A stretch of 39,527 bases of DNA from a virus: IMG/VR virus record IMGVR_UViG_3300043409_001144, positions 1-39,527 of that record. One strand, given 5' to 3'. The notes beneath the pieces were generated by a model that had not been told where the DNA came from, made no database searches, and was given only the letters and a program-made list of their open reading frames with translations. Shown here in pieces: positions 6,524 to 14,715 of this stretch; within the stretch, counting starts at the first letter, position 1, and each line of letters begins with the position of its first letter. The position numbers and the translations under genes were made by a program.

Positions 6524-6703
6524 ATGAAACTGAAAGATTTACCGCTTAACGCTGTATTCACCATTACCGGTGATGAATCAAAAACTAAATACATAGTATT
6601 TAGAGATGATGGCGCATTTAGATTTTGCATGACAGGAACCGGCTCAATGGTTCATTTTGCAGAAAGTTTTAATGTCGATAAAGCAACAAAAGATAAAGAG
6701 TAG
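6524..6703 (+). CDS. Hypothetical phage protein, 59 aa
   Basis: ATG 6524 is preferred because GGGAG lies about 8 bases upstream; an in-frame start at 6506 exists without a good site. The sequence (LKDLPLNAVFTITGDESKTKYIVFRDDGAF) looks like a compact beta fold of the type seen in many short phage early proteins. Function unknown. Confidence 0.55.
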   Translation: MKLKDLPLNAVFTITGDESKTKYIVFRDDGAFRFCMTGTGSMVHFAESFNVDKATKDKE

Positions 6704-6708
6704 ATACC

Positions 6709-7074
6709 ATGAGCATTGAAAGAGAGTTGTTAAAAGAATTAATAACCAAAGACATGGTTCAATACTACTACCCAAAATTAGTAAAAAATGTAGAAGCCAT
6801 CCTCGCCCAACCTGAGCAAGAGCCTGAAGCATGGATAATAGTTAATAAAGAAACAGGCTATAGAACACAAGTATCTGACCTAACACCATTTTTGTACCAC
6901 AGGGAAATATTTGAAGTGATACCACTCTATACAGCACCGCCAAAACGTGAGCCTTTGAGTGACAAAGAGATAACTAAAAACACTCCAAAATTGATACATA
7001 TAGGAGAACGATTAGCGTTCCATGCTGGGGTGAGGTTTGCTGAAAAACATCACGGCATTGGAGGTGAGGAATGA
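6709..7074 (+). CDS. Ea22-like/DUF551-like early phage protein, paralogue 1
   Basis: 121 residues. It shares its layout with the next two genes: MSxERELL at the start, AQPEQEPEAW after a first helix, PLYTAPPKREPLSDKEI in the middle, and a C-terminal HHGIGGEE. These are the cassette pieces of Ea22-like proteins found in the early regions of lambdoid phages, whose function is poorly known. Coupled to the next paralogue by ATGA. Confidence 0.65.
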   Translation: MSIERELLKELITKDMVQYYYPKLVKNVEAILAQPEQEPEAWIIVNKETGYRTQVSDLTPFLYHREIFEVIPLYTAPPKREPLSDKEITKNTPKLIHIGERLAFHAGVRFAEKHHGIGGEE

Positions 7075-7412
7075 GTAAAGAAAGAGAGTTGTTGCAATTT
7101 ATTTTAAACAGCCATGCTGCAAATGGCTCAAAGTTAGACAAGTTTTGGAAAGCTAAGATAGAAGAACTACTCGCCCAACCTGAGCAAGAGCCTGAGCCTC
7201 TTTTAGCAGAAACAAAGATTGAATGGTATGGGAAAGGGTTTAGACAAGGGGTCAATGAGTTTGCACCACCCAAACCCTTAACAGAAGATGTTATATATGC
7301 TCTTGATAAAGAAGGGGTTGTTGAAAATATGGACGATCATCAAGTCAGATACGTCATTAGATGGATAAGAAGAGTAGAAAAAGCACATGGCATTGGAGGT
7401 GGTAATGAGTAA
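7071..7412 (+). CDS. Ea22-like early phage protein, paralogue 2
   Basis: 113 residues: MSKERELL, then LLAQPEQEPEPLLAETKIEWYG, a divergent middle lacking the PLYTAPPKREP box, and the shared end EKAHGIGG. Its first 23 bases are repeated almost exactly at the start of the third paralogue, and the CAACCTGAGCAAGAGCCTG block occurs in all three genes, so the array arose by duplication and can probably recombine. Confidence 0.65.
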   Translation: MSKERELLQFILNSHAANGSKLDKFWKAKIEELLAQPEQEPEPLLAETKIEWYGKGFRQGVNEFAPPKPLTEDVIYALDKEGVVENMDDHQVRYVIRWIRRVEKAHGIGGGNE

Positions 7413-7725
7413 AGAAAGAGAGTTGTTAAGTAGGGTATTAGAAGCCGATGATGGTAATAGCGAGTTTTATATTGACGGCAAACTGGAATGGGATATAAAA
7501 GAACTCCTCTCCCAACCTGAGCAAGAGCCTGTGGCTTGGATGTACGACTGGAATATTATAGGAGATGAAGAATACGGAGATACAAAATATGATGCGCTTA
7601 CAAGAGCCGAATCTATAACAAATAATCGCGCAATTACTAATATACAACCACTATACACAACACCAAAACGTGAGCCTTTGAGTGATGAAGAAATATACAA
7701 ATTAAGTTTAGAAAATTTTAAATGA
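7405..7725 (+). CDS. Ea22-like early phage protein, paralogue 3, with premature TGA
   Basis: 107 residues from ATG 7405, overlapping the stop of paralogue 2 by 8 bases: MSKERELL, LLSQPEQEPVAWMYDW, PLYTTPKREPLSDEEIY. The frame stops at TGA 7723-7725. Past that stop the same frame continues for 22 codons through FARAIEKAHGIGGEE to the TGA at 7791-7793, which overlaps the start of the excisionase-like gene. This is exactly the family's normal C-terminus. One base change (for example TGG to TGA) has therefore truncated the protein, unless the stop is read through. Confidence 0.65.
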   Translation: MSKERELLSRVLEADDGNSEFYIDGKLEWDIKELLSQPEQEPVAWMYDWNIIGDEEYGDTKYDALTRAESITNNRAITNIQPLYTTPKREPLSDEEIYKLSLENFK

Positions 7726-7790
7726 TTGTTAACCGATAGAATTAACTTTGCAAGAGCAATAGAAAAAGCACACGGTATTGGAGGTGAGGA

Positions 7791-8123
7791 ATGAAAATTG
7801 AACCTAGAGTAATCAGAGCAGGACAAGCACCAGCCTATTTGGGCATGTCAGCCCCTCATTTTAATACGCATGTACGTCCTTTTCTTGTTGAAGTGAAAGA
7901 CGCAGCAAAAATGATTAGTTTTGACAGGCTTGACTTAGATGCTTGGTGGGAACAACATAAACAGGCTAACGGAAAGCCAGCTCAGGAGAAAGTATTATGG
8001 CAAAAAGAACACCAGGACTTAGAAAGAAAGGCAACATCTGGCACATCGAGAAAGTCATCACAGGTCAACTCATTCGAGTTAGCACTGGTGAGGCTGAACT
8101 CGAAGCAGCAGAACGAATATTAG
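7791..8123 (+). CDS. Excisionase-like protein overlapping the integrase gene
   Basis: 110 residues. The N-terminal 65 residues have a winged-helix or AlpA-like look (VIRAGQAPAYLGMSAPHFNTHVRPFLVEV, then ISFDRLDLDAWWEQHK), the family commonly found just before phage integrases. The C-terminal 43 residues (SGTSRKSSQVNSFELAL) are encoded in the same DNA as the integrase N-terminus, 127 bases in another frame. I recall the same SGTS-type tail in relatives, so the overlap appears genuine rather than a run-on. Likely role: directing excision with the integrase. Confidence 0.7.
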   Translation: MKIEPRVIRAGQAPAYLGMSAPHFNTHVRPFLVEVKDAAKMISFDRLDLDAWWEQHKQANGKPAQEKVLWQKEHQDLERKATSGTSRKSSQVNSFELALVRLNSKQQNEY

Positions 8124-9061
8124 CTCTGTTGATTGATCGGCAACGAAAGATTCATATCTATGGCGAGAAGGTTGAGCGGTCTTTTAACGAAGCTGCTGCT
8201 CGTTATGTTGATGAGAATGAGCATAAGAAATCGTTACAGACTGACATTTATTCGTTAAAAGCAATTATGCCTTATATCGGTAATTTAAATTTACGTAGCA
8301 TTCACTCAGGTTCATTTGATGAATTTATTGCCGATAGAAAAGCCGCTGGACGGTCTGCCGGAACGATAACCCGTGACTTATCTGTTGTGCGTAGTGTCTT
8401 AAGCACAGCAAATCGGTTATGGCGTGATGATATGGGCAATCCTTGGTTAGAAACAAGGCCGCTGTTGCCCGTAGTTCAAGGTAAGAAGCGGAAACCAAGA
8501 CCTATATCTTTTGAGGAACAAGAAGGTTTATTGAAAGCCTTACCAGACTACTTGGCAGAAATGGTTTTGTTTGCTCTGAATACTGGCTTAAGAGATCAAG
8601 AACTTTGCGGCATGAAATGGACAGATGAATGTAAGGTTAGTGGCCTTGATACATCTGTCTTTGTCATCGAAGAAGAAAGAGCAAAAAATACACACGAAAG
8701 AATTGTACCACTCAACTCGGTAGCAATGTCTATTGTCAATAAAAGACGTGGCAACAAATCTGAATTTGTATTTGATTATAAGGGTCGTAAGTTGGCCCAG
8801 ATGACTAATGGCTCTTGGAAACGTGTTAGAGCATCATTAGGGCTTGAAGGCGTGCGTATTCATGATCTACGCCATACGTTCGGTATGCGTTTAAGAGCGG
8901 CTGGTGTGACTTATGAAGATAGACAAGATTTATTGGGTCATCATGCCGGACGCATTACAACACATTACTCAAAAGTTGAAATTGCTCGACTAATTGAGAG
9001 CGTAGAAATGCTGTGTGAAACTCGAAAACCCGAACTTACATTAGTTAGACGGGCGATATAA
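7997..9061 (+). CDS. int: Tyrosine integrase
   Basis: 354 residues. Catalytic residues are in order: R199 (NTGLRDQEL), K230 (AKNTHER), H289-xx-R292 (HDLRHTFGMRL), H315 (LLGHHAG), Y324 (TTHYSK). The N-terminus KRTPGLRKKGNIWHIEK is the typical arm-binding start of this phage integrase subfamily, followed by a SAM-like core-binding domain (about 62-160). AGGAG precedes the ATG. It catalyses site-specific integration and excision of the phage genome. Its 5' end overlaps the excisionase-like gene, and the putative att repeats follow at once. Confidence 0.92.
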   Translation: MAKRTPGLRKKGNIWHIEKVITGQLIRVSTGEAELEAAERILALLIDRQRKIHIYGEKVERSFNEAAARYVDENEHKKSLQTDIYSLKAIMPYIGNLNLRSIHSGSFDEFIADRKAAGRSAGTITRDLSVVRSVLSTANRLWRDDMGNPWLETRPLLPVVQGKKRKPRPISFEEQEGLLKALPDYLAEMVLFALNTGLRDQELCGMKWTDECKVSGLDTSVFVIEEERAKNTHERIVPLNSVAMSIVNKRRGNKSEFVFDYKGRKLAQMTNGSWKRVRASLGLEGVRIHDLRHTFGMRLRAAGVTYEDRQDLLGHHAGRITTHYSKVEIARLIESVEMLCETRKPELTLVRRAI

Positions 9062-9070
9062 AATTAAACT

Positions 9071-9273
9071 AAACCGTCAAAATCACGGAAGTGCTTTTTT
9101 AAAACCTATGTAACTAACTGATTTTAAATGAGAATAAAAAAGAGAATACATCATGGATTATGGTGTACTAACTTACAATCTTCTTATAAATCAATAACTT
9201 AACTTTTCTATTTCCGTTAGCAAACCCAATAGAATCGACTGTACTTGCAATTAAAACCGTCAAAATCACGGAA
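9071..9273. repeat. Pair of 20-bp direct repeats next to int (candidate attP or arm sites)
   Basis: AAACCGTCAAAATCACGGAA occurs at 9071-9090 and again, identically, at 9254-9273. Inside each copy CCGT and ACGG form an inverted repeat around 7 bases, the layout of a tyrosine-recombinase core site. Their position directly behind int fits attP, but two copies in one place could equally be Int/Xis accessory sites or operators. The sequence between them is AT-rich and holds no gene. No tRNA-like sequence is present. Confidence 0.5.
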
Positions 9274-9407
9274 CACCTATGGCAATCAAAAACTATTTAA
9301 TTGGTTCAAACCGGAACACAAATGTAACCGATTTAAAGAGTACACTAAACTTAATTTAAAGATTTGCGAGTATTGTTACAAACATCTAAGAATGTGGGAT
9401 TAAATAG

Positions 9408-9444
9408 TGTGAGCAACTCACAAATTAAATGTGAGCAACTCACA
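9408..9444. promoter_or_regulatory. Tandem 15-bp palindromes, likely paired protein-binding sites
   Basis: TGTGAGCAACTCACA occurs at 9408-9422 and 9430-9444. Each is an inverted repeat (TGTGAG/CTCACA) and the centres are 22 bp apart, two helical turns, so two dimers would bind the same face of DNA. They lie 120 bases before the small secreted-protein gene in otherwise non-coding sequence. Confidence 0.55.
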
Positions 9445-9491
9445 GAATTAAATTCGCACCTATTTAAAAACTGGCCGAGTTTCTTTTACTT

Positions 9492-9531
9492 TAGGAAAAA
9501 TAGGAAAAATAGGAAATTCCCATATTTCCTA
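9492..9531. repeat. Three tandem 9-mers plus an inverted copy
   Basis: TAGGAAAAA at 9492-9500 and 9501-9509, then TAGGAAATT at 9510-9518, followed by ATTTCCTA at 9524-9531, which pairs with TAGGAAAT at 9510-9517. The block lies just before the secreted-protein gene and may be an upstream promoter element or a small iteron set. The rest of 9062-9563 is AT-rich without any gene I can support. Confidence 0.45.
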
Positions 9532-9563
9532 TATTCGCAGTATTGACAAACAGGAAAAAACTA

Positions 9564-9824
9564 ATGAAAACATTTATACTACTTACTACCTTACTTTTCT
9601 CAGCACAAACATTTGCATGGAGTGAAGGAGAAGAAGAAAATCTGCAACAACTTCAACAATTAGCTAGAGATAGTGCTGTTATCAATCAAATGCGTAGCCA
9701 AGAATGGCAGCAGTCATTGGATACTCAAGAATTAATACGCCAAGAACGTATTAATAACTATCGGACTAATGCTATCTTGTTAGATAACCAATACAGTAAT
9801 CAATATAACCAAAACAGGCAATAG
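9564..9824 (+). CDS. Small secreted, glutamine-rich protein
   Basis: 86 residues from ATG 9564, which has AGGA 8 bases upstream; an in-frame TTG at 9543 is less likely. A signal peptide is evident: MK, hydrophobic TFILLTTLLFSA, then an AxA-type site before WSEGEE (cut after QTFA, about residue 17). The mature part is a Gln/Asn/Arg-rich helix with no cysteine. It stands alone between the att region and the end of the late operon, facing the opposite way. This is a typical place for a lysogenic-conversion gene exported to the periplasm. No family recognised. Confidence 0.6.
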   Translation: MKTFILLTTLLFSAQTFAWSEGEEENLQQLQQLARDSAVINQMRSQEWQQSLDTQELIRQERINNYRTNAILLDNQYSNQYNQNRQ

Positions 9825-9825
9825 T

Positions 9826-9850
9826 AAAAACGGGAGCTATTTAAACTCCC
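9826..9850 (-). terminator. Terminator of the late operon
   Basis: Read on the minus strand, GGGAG and CTCCC form a 5-bp stem around a 9-base loop, followed by GTTTTTAC. It lies just past the stop of the last late gene at 9863 and between the two converging gene sets. Confidence 0.6.
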
Positions 9851-9862
9851 AAGTGAGCGCAA

Positions 9863-10810
9863 TTATCTATACCTATTAATAAGCTGATCCAATGGTATAT
9901 CGCTTAACTTACCACCTGCCAATGGATAAGTATCCCGCCTTTGTTGCATATTCATATTTATGCGATCTTGTGTAGCTCTGGCTTGTGCTTCTCCGGTTAA
10001 GCGTCTATAAGCATTTTGTTGCGCCATTGGAAGCATTGCCATTGCTTGTTCTGTACTAGGAATTTCACCGCTTGCAACATCACGCCTTAGCATTGCTAAT
10101 GCTTCTTCTTTCATTTGTTCAGAATTCCCACCCATTGCCCATCCTTCCCTGTCTTGGATGGCATGCTGTAGCTCATGAGGGATAACGTATTCTGCGCTTT
10201 TTCTAGGCAAATCACTTCTAATCTGTATTGCATTACCAGTAAAAGATCCTAATGTATTTTTTGATTTTGGTATAAATTCTGCATTTAATTTCATTAAATC
10301 AGAATATTCTTCACTTAAAGGGTAATGCTTATATATGTCTGATACATTTAAACTATTATTTATCATATCTCGACCAGTATTTTCAAAAGCATTATATCTA
10401 TTCATTACTAAATCATTATAATTCCCGCTTCCTTTTAAAAAAGCTCTACTATCATCAATCTCACTAAACAACGATTTATCAGGCATACGACCTATAAGGT
10501 GAGACTTCCATACTTCAGCAGGGTCTATACCAGCATTTAATAGTTTCTCAGCTTCAGCAGCTTTTACAGGATTCCAATTTGCAGCATTTTTGCCTATAAA
10601 TGTTAACCCCATCGGTGCATTTAAAGCAGCAGCAGTTCCCCAGTCACGCATAGCTTCGGGCGATTTAAAGTCTGCATTGCTGGGAATTAATTGACCTACA
10701 CCTTTTTGCAGTACAGAAGCAAAGCTATCCATCCTAGGGTTATTATTAAACAACTGGCCGTAATCTTGACCGGCAGACTTTAGGTTATTGACGATCTCTT
10801 CAAGTGTCAT
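9863..10810 (-). CDS. Late-operon protein with HELQH metallopeptidase-like motif
   Basis: 315 residues. Near residue 210 it has VIPHELQHAIQDREGWAMGGN, the zinc-peptidase-like HExxH pattern seen in large polyvalent-protein-associated (LPD) domains. The C-terminal GEAQARATQDR and PLAGGKLSDIPLDQLI also match the end of such domains. LPD pieces are typical of phage and plasmid proteins delivered into the recipient cell with DNA. As the last gene of the virion operon, right after the lytic transglycosylase, it is a candidate ejected protein acting early in infection. The zincin activity is inferred only from the motif; a third ligand is not obvious. Confidence 0.65.
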   Translation of the reverse strand: MTLEEIVNNLKSAGQDYGQLFNNNPRMDSFASVLQKGVGQLIPSNADFKSPEAMRDWGTAAALNAPMGLTFIGKNAANWNPVKAAEAEKLLNAGIDPAEVWKSHLIGRMPDKSLFSEIDDSRAFLKGSGNYNDLVMNRYNAFENTGRDMINNSLNVSDIYKHYPLSEEYSDLMKLNAEFIPKSKNTLGSFTGNAIQIRSDLPRKSAEYVIPHELQHAIQDREGWAMGGNSEQMKEEALAMLRRDVASGEIPSTEQAMAMLPMAQQNAYRRLTGEAQARATQDRINMNMQQRRDTYPLAGGKLSDIPLDQLINRYR

Positions 10811-10826
10811 ATTAGTTGCCTTGATA

Positions 10827-12905
10827 TTAAATAGAAGTACCCAGTAATAACTTAATTAAGCTATCAGCCTGTTTTCCACTCCATCCTGATATACCTTGCC
10901 TTTCATTAGGCAATCGCATCAGTTGCGCTGCTTTTTTAGGATTTAACATAGCATCAGCAAGTGACTGTCTTAGTGATAGTTCAGCTGGAGCATTAGCAAA
11001 CTGACTAACTGCTTTTGCACCTGGTATTTTGCTCAATAAATTACCAGCTATTCCAAATCCACCAGTGGAATCAACCATATCATTAAATATCAAGTTTTGT
11101 GCTGTATTGCTATTAGGCCCACGTCCAAGAGTATCGGCTTTTCTTACCCTAGCCATATCATTAGTGATTCGATCAAGCAGCTTTAGTTGTGGCTTTGTCA
11201 TCGTATTAGCAAGGGTTGCATTTTTCCTACCTGTAGCCGCTACCGCTGTTTTATCACCTGACTTAATAGCTCTTGCTAACTGCGTGACTGTTTCCATGCT
11301 GTCATTGCCGCCATAATTACTAAGTGCTGGCTTGGCCTTGTCGTATAAGTAACTTCCTATTTCAGCTCTATTGACACGCCCAGAAGCGTCCTTGTATGCC
11401 TTTTGTGCCACCGCATAATCAGGAGCAACAGCTTCCCTCCATGTCTCAAATGCGTTTCTTGTTCCTTTCATCGCTGCGCCCTCTACAGCAGAAAGAGGGT
11501 TCTTGGGATCAGAGATCATAGAATCTAAGCCTAACTTCAAATGGTGTAAGTTATCGCCACTTATATCAGGCAATAAATTACCAGCATCATCATAAAGATT
11601 AGGGAGTGTTTTACCATTTTCTGCCGCTATTGCTTGTGCCTTGTTCCAAGATGCTTTCATAGATGGGCGCTTCATTAGCCCTGCAAAGGTATCATCAAGT
11701 GGTATTGTTCCTAATTTTGCTAGGTCATACAGTGGCCCTGTTTTTAACGCTCGTTTATTGGCTAATAGTCCAGCATCAGGCGCTAATGCACTTAATGAGT
11801 AATCTCTAGCGGCTGCGTTCTGCGCTCTTCTAAATGCGTAGGCTTCAGGATTAGCCGCTTCTGCTGATCGTTGTAGTGCCGCTAAACCACCGCTATCTGC
11901 AACTTCTGCAACCGTTGGCATAGAACCTTTTACCAAATTATTGTTACCTTCAAGCCTTGCTAGTAGATCATCTAAATTTACACTGCCTGGGCTTACCCCA
12001 TCACCTTTATTGATTGCATTACGCAATATTCTGCCCATGACAATATCACGGCCTTTTTCTGTGTAAGGTTGCGTTACTTTTCCAAGTACGCCTAAAAGAT
12101 TACTTGCATATTTGCCAGCCACCCCTAATGCGCCACCTTCTGCCCCTGCTGTTAATCTATTTTTTAAGCCGCCTTCTGTCGTTAATGCTGAATAGGCCGC
12201 ACCTGTTCCAGCTAATGCAGGATAAGTCATAGGTGATAATATAAGTGGCAATCCAGATGCAACTGACCCAACAAGCTCACCAGCCATAGACGCGCCTGTA
12301 GGTGGCGCTTTTCGGTCAATTTCTGATGTATCCCCAAGAAAATCATTACCGAATAACTGAGTTATAGCATTGGCGGCATGTGCCATAGGCTTGCCAATTC
12401 CCTCAATAAACGTCATTGGAGGTTGCTGTCCAACTGCTGGTTGCGTAGGTGTTTCTATGCCCAAAACTTTAAGCTGATCTGGGGTTAATTCTTTAAGTGA
12501 TTTAACTTGTGGCATCCAGCTACCTTCTTTTGATATAGGTTTTCCAGAAGAAACTGAGCTTGGCCCGTCATGATAGGCAGAATATGCTCTATCTTTACCA
12601 AACCTATCCTGCTGTTGTTTATAGTATCTTGCGCCTCCGCTTATATTAATTTCAGGATTAAATCGTTGGTCAGGATTGATTCCTGAATCAACAGCGGCTG
12701 CATGACTTAACTGCATAACTCCTTGTGGCCCAGTAGGAGAAACTGCATTTGGATTAAGGCTTGATTCATGGATAGCCACTTGTTTAATTACTCTTGGATC
12801 AAGCCCAGTATCATTAGCGGCAGACTGTATTGCATTATCTATTCTGGTATGGGGTTGTAAGCCCAACTTAACTATTTCATCATTAGTTAATTCTTTAAGC
12901 GCCAT
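10827..12905 (-). CDS. Internal virion protein with lytic transglycosylase (SLT) domain
   Basis: 692 residues. The N-terminal 115 residues form a Slt/goose-lysozyme-like domain: catalytic Glu47 in AIHESSLNPNAVS, then TGPQGVMQL, NPEINISGGARYYKQQ and AYSAYHDGP. The rest is Ala/Leu-rich and helical, with small hydrophobic Gly/Ala stretches (about 205-250) that may insert in membranes. Podovirus ejection proteins of this kind leave the capsid, degrade peptidoglycan locally and form a channel for DNA. It is followed directly by the HELQH protein and preceded by three other probable internal proteins. Confidence 0.85.
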   Translation of the reverse strand: MALKELTNDEIVKLGLQPHTRIDNAIQSAANDTGLDPRVIKQVAIHESSLNPNAVSPTGPQGVMQLSHAAAVDSGINPDQRFNPEINISGGARYYKQQQDRFGKDRAYSAYHDGPSSVSSGKPISKEGSWMPQVKSLKELTPDQLKVLGIETPTQPAVGQQPPMTFIEGIGKPMAHAANAITQLFGNDFLGDTSEIDRKAPPTGASMAGELVGSVASGLPLILSPMTYPALAGTGAAYSALTTEGGLKNRLTAGAEGGALGVAGKYASNLLGVLGKVTQPYTEKGRDIVMGRILRNAINKGDGVSPGSVNLDDLLARLEGNNNLVKGSMPTVAEVADSGGLAALQRSAEAANPEAYAFRRAQNAAARDYSLSALAPDAGLLANKRALKTGPLYDLAKLGTIPLDDTFAGLMKRPSMKASWNKAQAIAAENGKTLPNLYDDAGNLLPDISGDNLHHLKLGLDSMISDPKNPLSAVEGAAMKGTRNAFETWREAVAPDYAVAQKAYKDASGRVNRAEIGSYLYDKAKPALSNYGGNDSMETVTQLARAIKSGDKTAVAATGRKNATLANTMTKPQLKLLDRITNDMARVRKADTLGRGPNSNTAQNLIFNDMVDSTGGFGIAGNLLSKIPGAKAVSQFANAPAELSLRQSLADAMLNPKKAAQLMRLPNERQGISGWSGKQADSLIKLLLGTSI

Positions 12906-12907
12906 AG

Positions 12908-14179
12908 CTATTGCTCCATATAATATTTTCCATCTTCACCAATATGGATAGATAGGCCGTCTTTTATAATGGTATGAATAATTTTAGGTTGTATTGTTTT
13001 TGACGTGCCAGCCGGAGCTTGTGAACCAGCTATGCCTTCAGCTACTCTTCTTCTTTCTGCCTTACGCATAACTTCTTCTTTGCTATCGCCAGGCTCAGGC
13101 CAGTATATTCTTAACTTTGTGCTATATTCACTAGGCGCAATAGATGCACCTGACTCATCACGCAAGTTTTTCTCAGCCCATGTTTTCTTGATGTTGTTAT
13201 AAGCCTTTTGTCCATCGGGTATTAAACTAGAGCCAACTGTTGATATAAGTGGGTTATCTGAACCTTGAATAGCCTCACCTAGCTTTGCTTTAACAATAGT
13301 TGAGCTTGTAATGGGCGCAGATGGATCAAAACCAGTGCCAATAAGTTCATCATATTGCTTGTTTATCTCATTTGAAAGCCTTGAGTTTCCTAATGATTTT
13401 ACTTGTTCAGCGGTAGGATTTTGAGTCTTTGTTGCTCCTGTAAAGTTATTTGTTTCGGTTTTTATTCCTGATGTAGTATCTATAGTATTAGTAATTTTTT
13501 CAGGTGCTGTCTTTACAACATCTACCTTACCATGACTGTTTATTTGAACGATTGACTTTGGGGGGAAGGCTCCACCGAGTCCTTCATCATCTTGTCCACT
13601 GCCAACGATAATAGGTTTGTCATAGGAAGTCTGATCTAGGAAAGCACGATATGGAGCGCCTATAGGGATTACTTCATTATTTGGCCCAAAGATATTTTGC
13701 TGCCTCATTAATGGATCGCCTTTAACTCCACCAGTCCAAGGTTGAGCCTGTGTTCTTGGCTTGTTTTGTTCAACCATCATAGATAATCCATGTATAGCCA
13801 TACTAGGGTCAGGATTAGCCGCTAATCTAGCTGCAAATTCTCTATCAGGCATATCGCCTCTTAGATACCCAGTACCCGGCAAGCCATTCGCCAATACTGG
13901 ATCAGCACTATCAACACCCATAACTGGACGTGTACCGATCAACTGCCTCATCTGCTCAGTCGCATCAGCTTGCTGTTTCTCTTTCCTGCGCCCTGCTGAG
14001 ATAGACGCTAATTCGCTTAGGCTAGGCATTTGTGGTGCATCAACTTTCGCTACCGGCTGTTGGTTAGAGTTCATCAGGAAACTTAGCATCTGCCCGAGTC
14101 CAGCACTACTATTGTCCTGTGGCGCTTGTCGTGGCTGAACGATATTGCCACTCAGCATCTCTGCTATTGAAAATCCCAT
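12908..14179 (-). CDS. Probable internal virion/ejection protein, 423 aa
   Basis: Low-complexity, polar sequence rich in Gln, Ser, Pro and Gly, with no cysteine seen and no recognised domain. Segments such as EQVKSLGNSRLSNEINKQYDELI suggest helices; the start MGFSIAEMLSGNIVQPRQAPQDNS is typical of podovirus internal proteins. It sits two bases before the SLT protein gene and overlaps the preceding one, in the block that in podoviruses codes for ejection proteins. Function is inferred from place and composition only. Confidence 0.6.
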   Translation of the reverse strand: MGFSIAEMLSGNIVQPRQAPQDNSSAGLGQMLSFLMNSNQQPVAKVDAPQMPSLSELASISAGRRKEKQQADATEQMRQLIGTRPVMGVDSADPVLANGLPGTGYLRGDMPDREFAARLAANPDPSMAIHGLSMMVEQNKPRTQAQPWTGGVKGDPLMRQQNIFGPNNEVIPIGAPYRAFLDQTSYDKPIIVGSGQDDEGLGGAFPPKSIVQINSHGKVDVVKTAPEKITNTIDTTSGIKTETNNFTGATKTQNPTAEQVKSLGNSRLSNEINKQYDELIGTGFDPSAPITSSTIVKAKLGEAIQGSDNPLISTVGSSLIPDGQKAYNNIKKTWAEKNLRDESGASIAPSEYSTKLRIYWPEPGDSKEEVMRKAERRRVAEGIAGSQAPAGTSKTIQPKIIHTIIKDGLSIHIGEDGKYYMEQ

Positions 14180-14715
14180 TAGCCACCTCCAGAAAGCATT
14201 TTAAGTAAAGTATCCCATGTTGCATTAGGATGTACTGCACCAGGCATTTGAGGCATACCAGCAGGCGTCATCATCTGTCTCTGTGGCTGCTGTTGATTAC
14301 CTTGGGCACCTTGGTTATTAACCACACCTTGCTGCGCTTGTTGCATCATCTGGTCATACATTGGGTTTTCTGGTTTGGCAGCAGCAAGTCCAGCAGATAC
14401 ATCTTGTTGCTGTGCATACTTTTGCCATTTACCTTTACCACCATTTGGTGCGGATGTAGTAGCTGGAGGAGCTTGCGAGCCAATATTAGATGACATCATT
14501 GGGTTAGTTGCATTTTGAGAGCCAGACAATGCTTGATTTAAACTATTTTGTGGTAGTGATGCACCAGGTACTGGCCCAGACATCATACTATTAGCACCAC
14601 CCATTGCACTTGCGCCACCTTTTAGCAAACTCATTAGTCCACCGCCAGCTGCGGCACCGCCCCCACTACTAAATAGTCCTGATAACATTGGTATTAACCC
14701 TGCTATTGGGGCCAT
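14179..14715 (-). CDS. Gly/Met/Gln-rich probable internal virion protein
   Basis: 178 residues of strongly biased sequence: an N-terminal hydrophobic Gly/Ala/Leu/Met segment (AGLIPMLSGLFSSGGGAAAGGG), then Gln/Asn/Pro-rich linkers. This resembles the short membrane-active ejection proteins of podoviruses. Start and stop overlap the neighbouring genes by one base each (ATGG and TAATG types), so translation is coupled. Confidence 0.55.
   Translation of the reverse strand: MAPIAGLIPMLSGLFSSGGGAAAGGGLMSLLKGGASAMGGANSMMSGPVPGASLPQNSLNQALSGSQNATNPMMSSNIGSQAPPATTSAPNGGKGKWQKYAQQQDVSAGLAAAKPENPMYDQMMQQAQQGVVNNQGAQGNQQQPQRQMMTPAGMPQMPGAVHPNATWDTLLKMLSGGG

Noticed and set aside
9492-9518. Short tandem repeats as a CRISPR array
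   Set aside because: Units of nine bases without spacers; no cas genes. No CRISPR array seen anywhere in the window.
9364-9546. 60-residue open frame across the palindromes and 9-mers
   Set aside because: No ribosome site; the repeats dictate the sequence; composition is not coding-like.
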